From Mucilaginibacter sp. (GTDB lineage Bacteria > Bacteroidota > Bacteroidia > Sphingobacteriales > Sphingobacteriaceae), in assembly GCA_028288025.1 (NCBI GenBank), contig JAQBOM010000021.1:79608-143607 (forward strand): a stretch of 64,000 bases of DNA, written 5' to 3'. Below are positions 46,334 through 55,575 of this stretch, piece by piece. The notes beneath the pieces are model-generated. The model was given only the letters and a program-made list of their open reading frames with translations. It had not been told where the DNA came from and did no database searches. Each line of letters starts with the position of its first letter. Positions within the stretch are counted from its first letter, which is position 1. Made by a program: the position numbers and the translations under genes.

Positions 46334-46361
46334 GTCCATAGTCCATGGTCGATAGCCCATA
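46334..46361. repeat. Heptad array (GTCCATA)
   Basis: GTCCATA, GTCCATG, GTCGATA, GCCCATA in register, between murD and ftsW. Same word as at 35409 and 49104. Confidence 0.85.
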
Positions 46362-46428
46362 GCCGTTTTTATCTTTTCATTTTCAAATTTTCAAATCCGC
46401 TCATTTCTCAAATCATTCATCTGCACAT

Positions 46429-47772
46429 CTACAACTCTCTCACCGCTTGTTTAAATTGCCTGCCGCGGTCTTCGTAATTTTTGAACAGATCAAAACTGGC
46501 GCAGGCCGGCGAAAGCAATACCGTATCGCCCTTGGTTGCCAGGTGATAGGATACCTGTGCAGCTTCCTCGGCCGAATATGTATTTACAATTACCTCTACA
46601 TCATCTTCAAAGGCTTCGTGAATGCGCTTGTTATCTTTGCCCAAACACACTATGGCTTTAACCTTTTGTCTAACCAGGTCCCTGAGCATGGTATAATCGT
46701 TACCCTTGTCCACACCACCAAGGATCAGTACAACATCGCTGGTCATACTCTCAAGGGCGTACCAGGTAGAGTTGACGTTGGTGGCTTTTGAGTCGTTGAT
46801 GAAGCTGATGCCGGAAATTTTTCCGACAAACTCCAGCCTGTGCTCGATGTTTTTAAAGTTGCCCATACTTTCCCTGATCAAAGGATCGCGCAATTCGAGC
46901 AGCCTGGCAATAATACCTGATGCCATCGAGTTGTAAATGTTGTGTTTTCCCTGCAGGGCCAGTTCTGTAATTGACATCTGAAAATGTTCTTGATGTGTGT
47001 TTATGACAATATTGTCCTTTTCGAGATATGCTCCCGGTTCAACTTTTTTTTTGATAGAAAATGGCAATTGCTTTGCAGCGAACGTCCGTGTTTCCATTCC
47101 TTTTATTGTTTCCGGGTCATCAGCGCAATAGATAAAAAAATCATTGTCCGTTTGATTCTGCGTTATCCGGAATTTAGAAGCCGCATAGTTCTCCAGTTTA
47201 TATTCGTACCTGTCTAAATGGTCGGGTGTAATATTTAATAATACAGCTATGTCTGTTTTAAACTTGTACATATCATCCAGCATAAAGCTGCTTAATTCGA
47301 GCACATACAGGTCGAATTTTTCCGTCGCGACCTGGTAGGCAAAGCTCTTGCCTATGTTACCGGCCAGGCCGACATTTAAACCAGCGCTTTTCAGGATATG
47401 ATAAGTTAGACTGGTGGTAGTGGTCTTACCGTTTGAGCCGGTTATCCCGATGATCCTGGCGTTGGTGTACCTGCCGGCAAATTCAATCTCTGATATAACA
47501 GGTATACTTTTTTCCTTTATCTTTTTTATGATTGGCGCCTTATCAGGTATGCCCGGGCTTTTGATCACTTCAGCAGCTTCAAGTATTTCCTTTTCGGTAT
47601 GCTGATTTTCTTCAAAGCGGATATTCCACTCTTGCAGCTGTTTTTTATAGCTGGCCTCAATTGCGCCGAAATCCGAAACAAAAACATTATAGCCCTGCTG
47701 TTGGGCAAGGTAAGCCGCTCCCACCCCGCTTTCGCCGGCCCCAAGAATTGCTATGTTTTTGTTTGATTTCAC
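46429..47772 (-). CDS. murD: UDP-MurNAc-L-alanine-D-glutamate ligase
   Basis: 447 residues. Adds D-Glu to UDP-MurNAc-L-Ala. GAGESGVGAAYLA near the N-terminus, ATP loop ITGSNGKTTTTSL, NITPDHLDRY, and FINDSKATNVNST before ILGGVDKGNDY, all MurD marks. Start is GTG 47772 (MKSNKNIAILG), again inside the repeat phrase at 47765-47777; no ATG would preserve the N-terminal Rossmann motif. Confidence 0.97.
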   Translation of the reverse strand: MKSNKNIAILGAGESGVGAAYLAQQQGYNVFVSDFGAIEASYKKQLQEWNIRFEENQHTEKEILEAAEVIKSPGIPDKAPIIKKIKEKSIPVISEIEFAGRYTNARIIGITGSNGKTTTTSLTYHILKSAGLNVGLAGNIGKSFAYQVATEKFDLYVLELSSFMLDDMYKFKTDIAVLLNITPDHLDRYEYKLENYAASKFRITQNQTDNDFFIYCADDPETIKGMETRTFAAKQLPFSIKKKVEPGAYLEKDNIVINTHQEHFQMSITELALQGKHNIYNSMASGIIARLLELRDPLIRESMGNFKNIEHRLEFVGKISGISFINDSKATNVNSTWYALESMTSDVVLILGGVDKGNDYTMLRDLVRQKVKAIVCLGKDNKRIHEAFEDDVEVIVNTYSAEEAAQVSYHLATKGDTVLLSPACASFDLFKNYEDRGRQFKQAVREL

Positions 47773-47803
47773 GTATTATTTATCTTTATTCTCTTATCAA
47801 ATT

Positions 47804-47824
47804 CTTCCGACTTCTGACTTATCT
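47804..47824. repeat. Heptad array (CTTCYGA), three units
   Basis: CTTCCGA, CTTCTGA, CTTATCT; the last unit contains the mraY stop codon (47819-47821). Confidence 0.65.
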
Positions 47825-49060
47825 CAGCTTCAATGTTATGATCGTCACTATCGCCAGCAGGATGCCCACGATCCAAAACCGGGTGACGATCTTTGCTTCA
47901 TGAAAGCCCTTTTTCTGGTAATGATGATGTAGCGGCGCCAGTAAAAAAACCCTCCGGCCCTCGCCAAATCTCATACGGGTATATTTAAACCAACTAACCT
48001 GGATGATCACCGATAAATTCTCGACCAGGAATATGCCGCACAATAGCGGCACCATTAATTCCTTTCGTATCATAATGGCAAAAACCGCAATAATGCCCCC
48101 TATTGCAAGGCTGCCGGTATCGCCCATAAAAACCTGCGCCGGGTAAGAGTTGTACCACAAGAAACCCACACATGCACCCGTAAAGGCTCCCGCGAATATC
48201 ACCAGCTCGCCCGAGTTGGGGATAAACATGATATTTAAATAATCAGCGATAATTGTATTGCCCGAAACGAACGCAAGGATCGCCAGCGTAATGCCTATTA
48301 TGGCCGACGTGCCTGTCGCCAGGCCGTCGATACCATCAGTTATATTGGCCCCGTTTGAAACGGCGGTAATAATGATGATAACAAAGAACATGAAGACCAG
48401 CAGCGAGTAACGCTGGTAACCCGGGCCTAAAAACTTCAGTACCTTGCCATAGTCAAACTCGTTGTTTTTATAAAAGGGCATGGTGGTTTTAGTCGACCGG
48501 ATATCCTGGGTATAAACCGCGGTATTGCCGTGCATGTGGAACTGAACCGGTGCATCATATTTGATCGGTGGTTTTACCTCCTGGCTTATAATAATATCCT
48601 TGTTGCTATACATGGTAAACCCGATAAATAAAGCCAGGCCCACCTGCCCTGTTATCTTGAACCTGCCCGCTAGTCCTTCTTTATTTTTTTTGAATACTTT
48701 TATATAGTCATCCAGGAAACCAATAGCTCCCAGCCAAACAGTGGTAACAAGCATCATTATGATGTAGATATTATCCAGCTTGGCAAATAACAGGGTTGGT
48801 ATTAAAATACCGGATATGATAATGATACCACCCATTGTAGGCGTTCCAGCCTTTTGCATTTGCCCTTCCAAACCCAGGTTTCTTACCGTTTCGCCGACTT
48901 GTTTAAAGCGCAAAAATTCGATTATCCGGTGCCCATAAACCGAGGTTACCACTAATGAAGTAATCACAGCCATCGCTGTCCGGAACGTGCTGTATTGAAA
49001 CACACCCGCACCCGGTATATTGTAATTTCTATTAAGCCAGGTAAATAAGTAGTATAACAT
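47819..49060 (-). CDS. mraY: Phospho-MurNAc-pentapeptide transferase
   Basis: 413 residues, about ten membrane helices. Transfers phospho-MurNAc-pentapeptide to undecaprenyl phosphate (lipid I). [11 protein letters not shown], the Asp pair in [21 protein letters not shown] and [12 protein letters not shown] are all present. [11 protein letters not shown] near the C-terminus is the His-rich loop. Contains a periplasmic insert ([20 protein letters not shown]) common to Bacteroidota MraY. ATG at 49060. Confidence 0.97.
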   Translation of the reverse strand: MLYYLFTWLNRNYNIPGAGVFQYSTFRTAMAVITSLVVTSVYGHRIIEFLRFKQVGETVRNLGLEGQMQKAGTPTMGGIIIISGILIPTLLFAKLDNIYIIMMLVTTVWLGAIGFLDDYIKVFKKNKEGLAGRFKITGQVGLALFIGFTMYSNKDIIISQEVKPPIKYDAPVQFHMHGNTAVYTQDIRSTKTTMPFYKNNEFDYGKVLKFLGPGYQRYSLLVFMFFVIIIITAVSNGANITDGIDGLATGTSAIIGITLAILAFVSGNTIIADYLNIMFIPNSGELVIFAGAFTGACVGFLWYNSYPAQVFMGDTGSLAIGGIIAVFAIMIRKELMVPLLCGIFLVENLSVIIQVSWFKYTRMRFGEGRRVFLLAPLHHHYQKKGFHEAKIVTRFWIVGILLAIVTIITLKLR

Positions 49061-49067
49061 TTTTTAT

Positions 49068-49134
49068 GATTTCACCGATTTTTGTTTGATTTCACCGATT
49101 GTTGTCCATAGACCATAGTCGATAGTCCATAGCC
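49068..49134. repeat. Start-region phrase (two units) and GTCCATA heptads before mraY
   Basis: GATTTCACCGATT at 49068-49080 and 49088-49100 (20 apart), followed directly by GTCCATA, GACCATA, GTCGATA, GTCCATA at 49104-49131. The whole murE-mraY spacer is repeat material. Confidence 0.88.
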
Positions 49135-49182
49135 ACGTTGTTTTATAATCTTCAAATCCGCACATTTTCAAATCTCACCTGC

Positions 49183-50646
49183 TCAATTACTCATTAACTT
49201 AAACTGTTCCACCAGCTCCTCCATATCATCAAAATGGCTCTTCACGCCATTAACTTCCTGGTATTTCTCATGGCCCTTACCTGCTACGAGTACAATATCC
49301 CCGGGCTTTGCCAGCATACAGGCTGTTTTGATGGCTTCCCGCCTGTCGATAATGCTTACGGTATATCTTTTAAAAGCCGGGTCGACGCCTTCCTCCATCT
49401 CTTTGATGATCTGCGCCGGGTCTTCATTCCTCGGGTTATCCGACGTAAGGATCACTCTGTCGCTCCATTCGCAGGCCGTTTTTGCCATGATCGGGCGCTT
49501 GGTTTTATCGCGGTTGCCGCCACAGCCAATTACAGTGATCACTTTTTCATTCCCTTTACGGATATCATGGATGGTGCTCAGAATATTTTGAACAGCGTCG
49601 GGCGAATGCGCATAATCAACAATACCAATGATCTTGTTTGGCGAAACGATATAATCAAACCGGCCCCGCGCCCCGGTAAGCTTGCTTAAGCTGGTTAGTA
49701 TTTTGGCTTTATCCTGGTCAAGCAGCATGGCGGCAGCATATACCGCTAATAAGTTGTAGGCATTGAAAGTGCCCACCATTTTGAACCAAACCTCTTCGTT
49801 ATCTATCTGTAATAATAATCCCTCGAACTGGTTTTCTAAAATGCGCGCCTTGTAGTCGGCCATACTCTTCAGCCCGTAAGTCTTTTTATGCGCTTTTGTA
49901 TTTTGCAGCATAACGTTTCCGTTTTTGTCATCACTATTCGTTAAAGCGAATGCATTAGCCGGCAGATCATCAAAAAAGGTTTTTTTAGCTTTAAGATAGG
50001 CATCAAATGTTTTATGATAGTCGAGGTGGTCGTGCGTAAGATTAGAAAATATACCGCCGGCAAACTTTAAGCCTTGTATGCGGTGCTGGGCAATAGCATG
50101 CGAGCTTACCTCCATAAAGCAATAGTCGCATCCTTGCGCTACCATGTCATCGATCAGCCTGTTTAATTCAACCGGATCGGGTGTGGTATGTGTTGCCGGG
50201 ATCACCTGGCCGTTAATTTGGTTTTCGACTGTTGATATTAACCCGCATTTATAACCCAGGTCGCGAAATAATTTATAAAGCAAGGTGGCAATGGTGGTTT
50301 TTCCATTGGTACCTGTTATCCCCACCAATTTTAATTTACCCGATGGATGATCGTAGAAATTAGCCGCCACAATACCTAACGCAATAGTCGAATCGGCCAC
50401 CATTAGAAAATCAACCTCGCCGGTTACATGGGCAGGCAGATCTTCGCAAATCACGGCTACCGCCCCGTCGTGCACTGCCTGGTCGATATAATCGTGACCG
50501 TCGCTTAACGTCCCCTTTATCGCGACAAACAAACAACCGGGAATAACCTTTCGTGAATCAAAAACCACCGTGGTTATTTCGGTGTCGGCACTCCCCTGTA
50601 ATTCAGTGAACGCAAGCCCCTCTATTATCTCACTTAAATATTTCAT
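49183..50646 (-). CDS. murE: UDP-MurNAc-tripeptide synthetase, meso-diaminopimelate type
   Basis: 487 residues. Adds the third residue of the stem peptide. ATP loop GITGTNGKTTIATLLY, carbamylated-Lys region, and the specificity motif SDNPRNEDP, whose DNPR form selects meso-diaminopimelate. This agrees with dapA in the same window. The last base pairs of ftsI overlap its start by 4 bases. Confidence 0.97.
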   Translation of the reverse strand: MKYLSEIIEGLAFTELQGSADTEITTVVFDSRKVIPGCLFVAIKGTLSDGHDYIDQAVHDGAVAVICEDLPAHVTGEVDFLMVADSTIALGIVAANFYDHPSGKLKLVGITGTNGKTTIATLLYKLFRDLGYKCGLISTVENQINGQVIPATHTTPDPVELNRLIDDMVAQGCDYCFMEVSSHAIAQHRIQGLKFAGGIFSNLTHDHLDYHKTFDAYLKAKKTFFDDLPANAFALTNSDDKNGNVMLQNTKAHKKTYGLKSMADYKARILENQFEGLLLQIDNEEVWFKMVGTFNAYNLLAVYAAAMLLDQDKAKILTSLSKLTGARGRFDYIVSPNKIIGIVDYAHSPDAVQNILSTIHDIRKGNEKVITVIGCGGNRDKTKRPIMAKTACEWSDRVILTSDNPRNEDPAQIIKEMEEGVDPAFKRYTVSIIDRREAIKTACMLAKPGDIVLVAGKGHEKYQEVNGVKSHFDDMEELVEQFKLMSN

Positions 50647-52766
50647 TGCAGTTCAATTATTATTTTTGATCCTTTTGGTATTAAACTACCGCCGGTTACC
50701 GATTGACTAGTCACCGCGCCGCTTCCATGTACCGCTACCTTATAGCCAGCGTTTCCAAGCAGGTATAAAGCGTCGCTTAGGCCCATTCCGGTTACAGAAG
50801 GGACCACCCCGCTTTTATAATTAATGTCCGCAAAAGCTATACCGTTAGTAGTATCGATACCACCTGCCGCGCTATTGTTCGATGCATACAGCGGCTTAAG
50901 TCCAAGCTTGGTGTATACTTGTTTCAAGGCTTTTTGATTTCCCTGTTTTACTTTAGGCATATTGGTATTGCCGACCAAATGCACCGGCGCAGCCTGGTTC
51001 ATTTCCAGGTCGCTTGAATATATCCTGTCTGCTATTTCCCTGAATACCGGGCCGGCAACCAGCGCCGCGAGGTATGAACCCTGCGTTGGGTGATTGATCA
51101 CCACGATCATGGCATATTTAGGATGATTTGCCGGAAAATACCCGCAAAACGAAGCCTGGTAAGTTTTTTGAACACCGTATCCGGATGAACCATTGGCTAT
51201 CTGGGCTGTCCCGGTTTTACCGGCCACTGTGTACAATGAATTCTTGATCACATTCTTGCCTGTACCTTCATTAACTACGCCCTCCAGTAAGCTTTTCATT
51301 TTACCGAGGGTGGCGTCGCTGCACACTTTTTCATTGATCACCCGGGCGTGGAATTGTTCAACAGTATTTCCCAGCCTGCGTATTTCCTTTACAAAAATCG
51401 GCGCGATCATCTTCCCGTTATTGGCAACTGCATTATACAGCGTAAGCATTTGCAGCGGGGTCATCCGCATTTCGTACCCATAGGCCATCTGCGGAAGCGT
51501 TAGTTTGCTCCAGCTGCGGTTCGACGGATTTTTAACGACCGGCTGTGCTTCGCCCGGAATTTGAAGTTCAAGTTTTTCATTTAAATGCAGGGCATACAGG
51601 TTATCTGTAAATTCCCTGGGATTATCGCCGTAATGCGACGTGATAAACTTTACAACGGCTACGTTTGATGATGCTTCAAACGCCTTTTTTGCTGTTATCA
51701 CATAATTGCCTTCTTCAGCATCCCGGAATGTTTTCAGCAGCTTCCCTTTGTAAAACATATCATACCGGCCGTTTTCTGCATTTACCAACGTATTGGTATC
51801 AATTTTATGCTGATCAAACGCCGTCATATACGAAGCGAGCTTAAATGTTGAACCCGGGTCGGCGGCATCACTTATCGCGTAGTTTAATTTTTCCTGGTAA
51901 TCACCTTCTTTGTTGCGCGTAAAATTGGCTATCGCCCTTACTTCGCCGGTAGCAACTTCCATTACAATCACGCAGCCATGGTCGGCCTGGGTTTTTATCA
52001 ACTGTTTCTTTAGCGCGTCCTGGGCAACATCCTGGTAGTTAACGTCGATCGTTGAAATAATATCGGCACCATCCTTTGGGGCAATTTCCTCTTCGCCATT
52101 ATTTACCGGCATCCATGTGCCGCCGGCAATACGCTGCATCAGGCGCTTACCGCTTTCACCATTAATATAGCCGGCATAGGCGCCTTCAAGCCCTACCGCG
52201 TTTTTCACATTTTCGTTCTTGTAGCCTATGGTACGGGCGGCCAGCGAGCGGAAAGGCAATATCCGCTTGTTTTGCTCCACAACGATAAGCCCACCTTTAT
52301 ACTTGCCCATGTTAAAGATCGGGAACTTGCGGATCTGCTTTAATTCCTGGTGCGTAACTTTTCTCCTGACCAAAAAATACCGCAAACTATCTTTACGCGC
52401 CTCGCGCAGCATGCGCGAATACTCACTTTCGGTTTTATCGTTATATAACTGCGAAAGTTTCATCGCCAGGGAATCAACTTTCTCGTTAAATACGTCATCG
52501 TCATAAATGCCGGCTGCCAGCATATCCATGTGCAGTTCATATTCAGGCACCGAGGTAGCCAGCAGGTTCATGCCCACATCAAAAATATTCCCCCTGGCGG
52601 CATCAACTGTTTGATACTGGGTAGACAGCGTGGTAGCCATAGCCTTCCATTTTTTTCCCTGTACAATCTGCACTCGGCATAATTGCCAAACTACTGCAGC
52701 AGCAAACAGCAGCACCAACCCGAAGGCCAGGTAAACACGCATTAATATGTTGGTCCTGATGCTCAT
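50643..52766 (-). CDS. ftsI: Division transpeptidase (penicillin-binding protein) with PASTA domain
   Basis: 707 residues. N-terminal membrane helix (VYLAFGLVLLFAAAVVWQL), dimerisation domain, transpeptidase domain with SxxK in DPGSTFKL, SxN in ASSNVAVVKF and KTGT in VAGKTGTAQ. A PASTA domain ends the protein (VVPSVTGMGLSDALYLLGN to the C-terminus), the SpoVD-like form usual in Bacteroidota. It cross-links septal peptidoglycan together with FtsW. Four-base overlaps with ftsL before and murE after. Confidence 0.96.
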   Translation of the reverse strand: MSIRTNILMRVYLAFGLVLLFAAAVVWQLCRVQIVQGKKWKAMATTLSTQYQTVDAARGNIFDVGMNLLATSVPEYELHMDMLAAGIYDDDVFNEKVDSLAMKLSQLYNDKTESEYSRMLREARKDSLRYFLVRRKVTHQELKQIRKFPIFNMGKYKGGLIVVEQNKRILPFRSLAARTIGYKNENVKNAVGLEGAYAGYINGESGKRLMQRIAGGTWMPVNNGEEEIAPKDGADIISTIDVNYQDVAQDALKKQLIKTQADHGCVIVMEVATGEVRAIANFTRNKEGDYQEKLNYAISDAADPGSTFKLASYMTAFDQHKIDTNTLVNAENGRYDMFYKGKLLKTFRDAEEGNYVITAKKAFEASSNVAVVKFITSHYGDNPREFTDNLYALHLNEKLELQIPGEAQPVVKNPSNRSWSKLTLPQMAYGYEMRMTPLQMLTLYNAVANNGKMIAPIFVKEIRRLGNTVEQFHARVINEKVCSDATLGKMKSLLEGVVNEGTGKNVIKNSLYTVAGKTGTAQIANGSSGYGVQKTYQASFCGYFPANHPKYAMIVVINHPTQGSYLAALVAGPVFREIADRIYSSDLEMNQAAPVHLVGNTNMPKVKQGNQKALKQVYTKLGLKPLYASNNSAAGGIDTTNGIAFADINYKSGVVPSVTGMGLSDALYLLGNAGYKVAVHGSGAVTSQSVTGGSLIPKGSKIIIELQ

Positions 52767-53173
52767 TTTTCACCCCCTTCTGCAGCTATTTTTTGCGGCG
52801 GCTGAACCGATTCTTTTATTCCCAGCGTATCCGCGCGTTTGGCCACTTCGGTTAGCGTGCTTTTGTAAGCCAGTTCGGCTTTGGTAGTTTTATAATCCCA
52901 GCTTAACTCCTTCACTTCCTTGCTTATCTTATCAATATCACGAATATTTTTTTCGGCCAGGTGCCTGTTACCGATATAGATCATGCCTAACAGCGCAAGG
53001 AACAACACAAATGGCAAAGCGCTTGTAGCCACCTCGACATTAAATACTTTCTTTACAAAAAACTGGCTCAAAAAGTTATCGGGAATTTCCTTTTCCTTTG
53101 CAGGCCTTTCCTCAACGATAAGCTTTTTCTCAGCCTCTTCTTCATCAATTTGTGTACGCAGCCTGTTCGTCAT
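52763..53173 (-). CDS. ftsL: Cell division protein FtsL (FtsL_2 type)
   Basis: 136 residues. Cytoplasmic charged N-terminus of about 50 residues, one membrane helix (ALPFVLFLALLGMIYIG), then a periplasmic coiled coil (IDKISKEVKELSWDYKTTKAEL) ending TLGIKESVQPP. The layout, SWDYKTTKAEL segment and position between rsmH and ftsI identify it. Regulates the FtsW-FtsI synthase. Overlaps both neighbours by 4 bases. Confidence 0.92.
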   Translation of the reverse strand: MTNRLRTQIDEEEAEKKLIVEERPAKEKEIPDNFLSQFFVKKVFNVEVATSALPFVLFLALLGMIYIGNRHLAEKNIRDIDKISKEVKELSWDYKTTKAELAYKSTLTEVAKRADTLGIKESVQPPQKIAAEGGEK

Positions 53174-54072
53174 CTTTTTACCGCTATTCTTAACTTAGCG
53201 CTCCGTGCCCTGTTATTTTTACTGATCTCGTCTTCCGATGCCGTAATGGCCCCGCGGCTTACCGCGTCGAAAGGTTTGTTATCGTTTCCGTATAGATCCT
53301 TTTCAAGCTCACCACTGAACTTACCCTTCGCGATGAAGTTTTTTACCAGCCTGTCTTCCAGCGAATGGTACGACATCACCACCAACCGGCCGCCCGATAC
53401 CAATACATCCGCCGACTGGATCAAAAAGTCCTTTAACGCTTCCAGTTCCTGGTTCACCTCGATCCGCAGCGCCTGGAAAACCTGTGCCAGGTATTTATTT
53501 TCCTTGCCGCGCGGTATGCGGGCCGCAATAGCGTTTTTCAAATCGGCAACAGTAACAATGGGTGCCGTTAACCGGGATGTTACAACCGTATTGGCCAGCG
53601 ATTTGGCATTCTGTATCTCGCCATAAATGCCGAATATCCGGTGCAGCTCAGCTTCCGGATATGTATTAACTATTTCCTTTGCGGTTAGCGTTGATGATTG
53701 GTCCATGCGCATATCCAGTTCAGCATCAAAACGGATAGAGAACCCGCGCTCGGCCTGGTCAAACTGGTAGGATGAAACACCGAGATCAGCCAATATGCCG
53801 TCGACCGCGATGGCATTGTGCAGGCGGCAAAAGTTTTTGAGGAATCGAAAATTCTGGTCTACAAAAATAAATCGCTCATCATCGATCAAATTCTGCTTCG
53901 CATCCGCATCCTGGTCAAAGGCCAATAATTTACCGCTATCGTCCAGGTGCTTTAATATCTCGCGTGAGTGGCCGCCGCCGCCGAAAGTTACGTCAACGTA
54001 AGTACCTTGGGGGCGTATGTTCAGCCCTTCGATACATTCGTTCAGCATAACGGGCGTATGGTAATTACTCAT
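53170..54072 (-). CDS. rsmH: 16S rRNA (cytosine-1402 N4)-methyltransferase
   Basis: 300 residues. SAM-dependent enzyme that modifies 16S rRNA at C1402. N-terminal HTPVMLNECIEGL, SAM loop VDVTFGGGGHSREIL, DGILADLGVSSYQFD and VMSYHSLEDRLVK, all family marks. The start overlaps mraZ by 8 bases. Confidence 0.97.
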   Translation of the reverse strand: MSNYHTPVMLNECIEGLNIRPQGTYVDVTFGGGGHSREILKHLDDSGKLLAFDQDADAKQNLIDDERFIFVDQNFRFLKNFCRLHNAIAVDGILADLGVSSYQFDQAERGFSIRFDAELDMRMDQSSTLTAKEIVNTYPEAELHRIFGIYGEIQNAKSLANTVVTSRLTAPIVTVADLKNAIAARIPRGKENKYLAQVFQALRIEVNQELEALKDFLIQSADVLVSGGRLVVMSYHSLEDRLVKNFIAKGKFSGELEKDLYGNDNKPFDAVSRGAITASEDEISKNNRARSAKLRIAVKR

Positions 54073-54532
54073 TCATACCCTCCCCTCTTTTACCGCCCAT
54101 CACCTCTTCGGCCAGGTCGGCAAAATTCTCCGGTTCACTATCTATCAATGCCTGGTAGGCATTTTTATCCCAAACTTCAATTTTATTGATCTGGCAGGTC
54201 AGCACCACCTCGTTGTCGATGCCGGCGTAATCCAGTAACTGCTTGGGCAAGTTTATGCGCCCGGTGGCATCAAGTGTCAGCTCGGTAGCGCCGCGGGTAA
54301 AATACCGGATGAATTCGATATTTTTATTTTCGTATTGATTAAGTTTGTTGAGCTCATCAAGCTTTTTGTCCCATTCCTTTTTGGTGTAAATAACCAGGTA
54401 CTTTTTGAAGCCGCGATTGATAACAAGCCCCTCAGTCTCAGCTTCGGGCAGCTTTTTTTTTAGGCCAGCCGGAACCATCATACGACCTTTCGTATCTAGT
54501 TTACATTCAAATTCTCCGGTTAAATAGGACAT
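54065..54532 (-). CDS. mraZ: Transcriptional regulator MraZ
   Basis: 155 residues, first gene of the dcw operon. Two AbrB-like SpoVT domains, each with a DxxGR motif: CKLDTKGRMMVPAGL and LTLDATGRINLPKQL. MraZ rings bind TGG-type direct repeats in their own promoter and usually repress the operon. The matching operator is visible upstream at 54576-54600. Confidence 0.97.
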   Translation of the reverse strand: MSYLTGEFECKLDTKGRMMVPAGLKKKLPEAETEGLVINRGFKKYLVIYTKKEWDKKLDELNKLNQYENKNIEFIRYFTRGATELTLDATGRINLPKQLLDYAGIDNEVVLTCQINKIEVWDKNAYQALIDSEPENFADLAEEVMGGKRGEGMNE

Positions 54533-54575
54533 TAGGCGGCTTTGGCGATTTTGTAGTGTAAAAGTAGAACACTTT

Positions 54576-54600
54576 TACCATATTTTACCACTATCTACCA
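54576..54600 (-). promoter_or_regulatory. MraZ operator (three TGGTA repeats)
   Basis: On the minus strand TGGTA occurs at 54600-54596, 54590-54586 and 54580-54576, exactly 10 bases apart. This is the geometry of known MraZ boxes (5-base repeat, 5-base spacer; one helical turn), with TGGTA in place of the TGGGN of proteobacteria. It directly follows the -7 box, so bound MraZ would cover the transcript start. Confidence 0.85.
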
Positions 54601-54601
54601 C

Positions 54602-54609
54602 CAAAGTTA
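54602..54609 (-). promoter_or_regulatory. -7 box of the dcw promoter
   Basis: TAACTTTG is an exact TAnnTTTG match on the minus strand, one base from the MraZ operator. The expected start point, about 54595, lies inside the operator. The -33 region is weak, which would fit a promoter modulated by a regulator. Confidence 0.65.
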
Positions 54610-54820
54610 TCAACACTTTGTGCAATATGTTTGTTAATTACTTCACCATGTATTGCCTTCTTTACTGTGTAATGAAAACTTTTTATCCGGCTGGTTTACT
54701 TTAACTTAAACTTATATATCGGAGTGTTTAAAAACTTATCGCGGACCAATGCCGGTTTTAGGTGATAATTATTGCCTATTTTAGACATCAATAATTTAGC
54801 CCTAAAAAAGACGTTTGAAA

Positions 54821-55522
54821 ATGAGAACAGCATTCATTTTTGCTATTTATTTGCTATACATACCTGGTTCGCAAACTCCGGAAAACAATGCAGTTCAATT
54901 TGATTTTAATAAGATTTTAAATGCCCGGCCGGTAACTGTCGTAACAAACCACCGGCTGGTAACCTGGACGAAAGGTATAGACGGAAACGGCCTTGCAGAT
55001 GGCTACCTCACGCAATCAGCCGCATTATTTAATGGCGATAAAGATGCGCATGCACTTCCCGACAATCCGGTATTTGCAGCCAATAGTTCGCATCCTGAAA
55101 TAGTGTTGCACTATTCAAATAACGATACCCTGCATAACCAGGCCTACAGCATCACCGGCGAAGGCGCTGTTCAATTCGCTGTACCAAAAGCTAAATATTT
55201 AGCTGTGTTTTTGGCATTGACAAGTGCCGAAGGCGCCTCCAATCTTCATATACACCTTATATATAAAAATGGCACCACAAACATGGAATTTGTTTTACCG
55301 GACTACTACCAGGATATAAAACCCAGCGACGCTGACCTGTGTTACCTCGCACACGACCTGGCCAAATGGGGAAATAAAAACAATATGGCAGAAAAAGACC
55401 ATCACAATATCGACCTGCTAAAAATCCCAGCTGATCCGGCAAGGGTGCTCAAAGGGGTACGCATTTCCAAAACCAAGCCTGGTTACCTGGTATTTTGGGC
55501 CGCTGCGGGGATAAAAAAATAA
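54821..55522 (+). CDS. Hypothetical secreted protein
   Basis: 233 residues from ATG 54821 (MRTAFIFAIYLLYIPGSQT), with a probable signal peptide. The body is beta-rich: KAKYLAVFLALTSAEGASNLHIHLIYKNG looks like a jelly-roll strand pair, and the end is YLVFWAAAGI. I see no catalytic motif and do not recognise the family; a carbohydrate-binding or galactose-binding-like sandwich is possible. A TTG two codons upstream is an alternative start. Confidence 0.65.
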   Translation: MRTAFIFAIYLLYIPGSQTPENNAVQFDFNKILNARPVTVVTNHRLVTWTKGIDGNGLADGYLTQSAALFNGDKDAHALPDNPVFAANSSHPEIVLHYSNNDTLHNQAYSITGEGAVQFAVPKAKYLAVFLALTSAEGASNLHIHLIYKNGTTNMEFVLPDYYQDIKPSDADLCYLAHDLAKWGNKNNMAEKDHHNIDLLKIPADPARVLKGVRISKTKPGYLVFWAAAGIKK

Positions 55523-55534
55523 TGGTTACTAAAC

Positions 55535-55567
55535 AGACTTCCGAAGTTTTAAAAACCTCGGAAGTCT
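55535..55567. terminator. Bidirectional terminator, second copy of the 5974 element
   Basis: Arm AGACTTCCGAAGTTTT (55535-55550) pairs with 55552-55567 with one mismatch. It lies between two converging genes and shares its arm sequence with the terminator at 5974. Confidence 0.7.
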
Positions 55568-55575
55568 TATATCCG

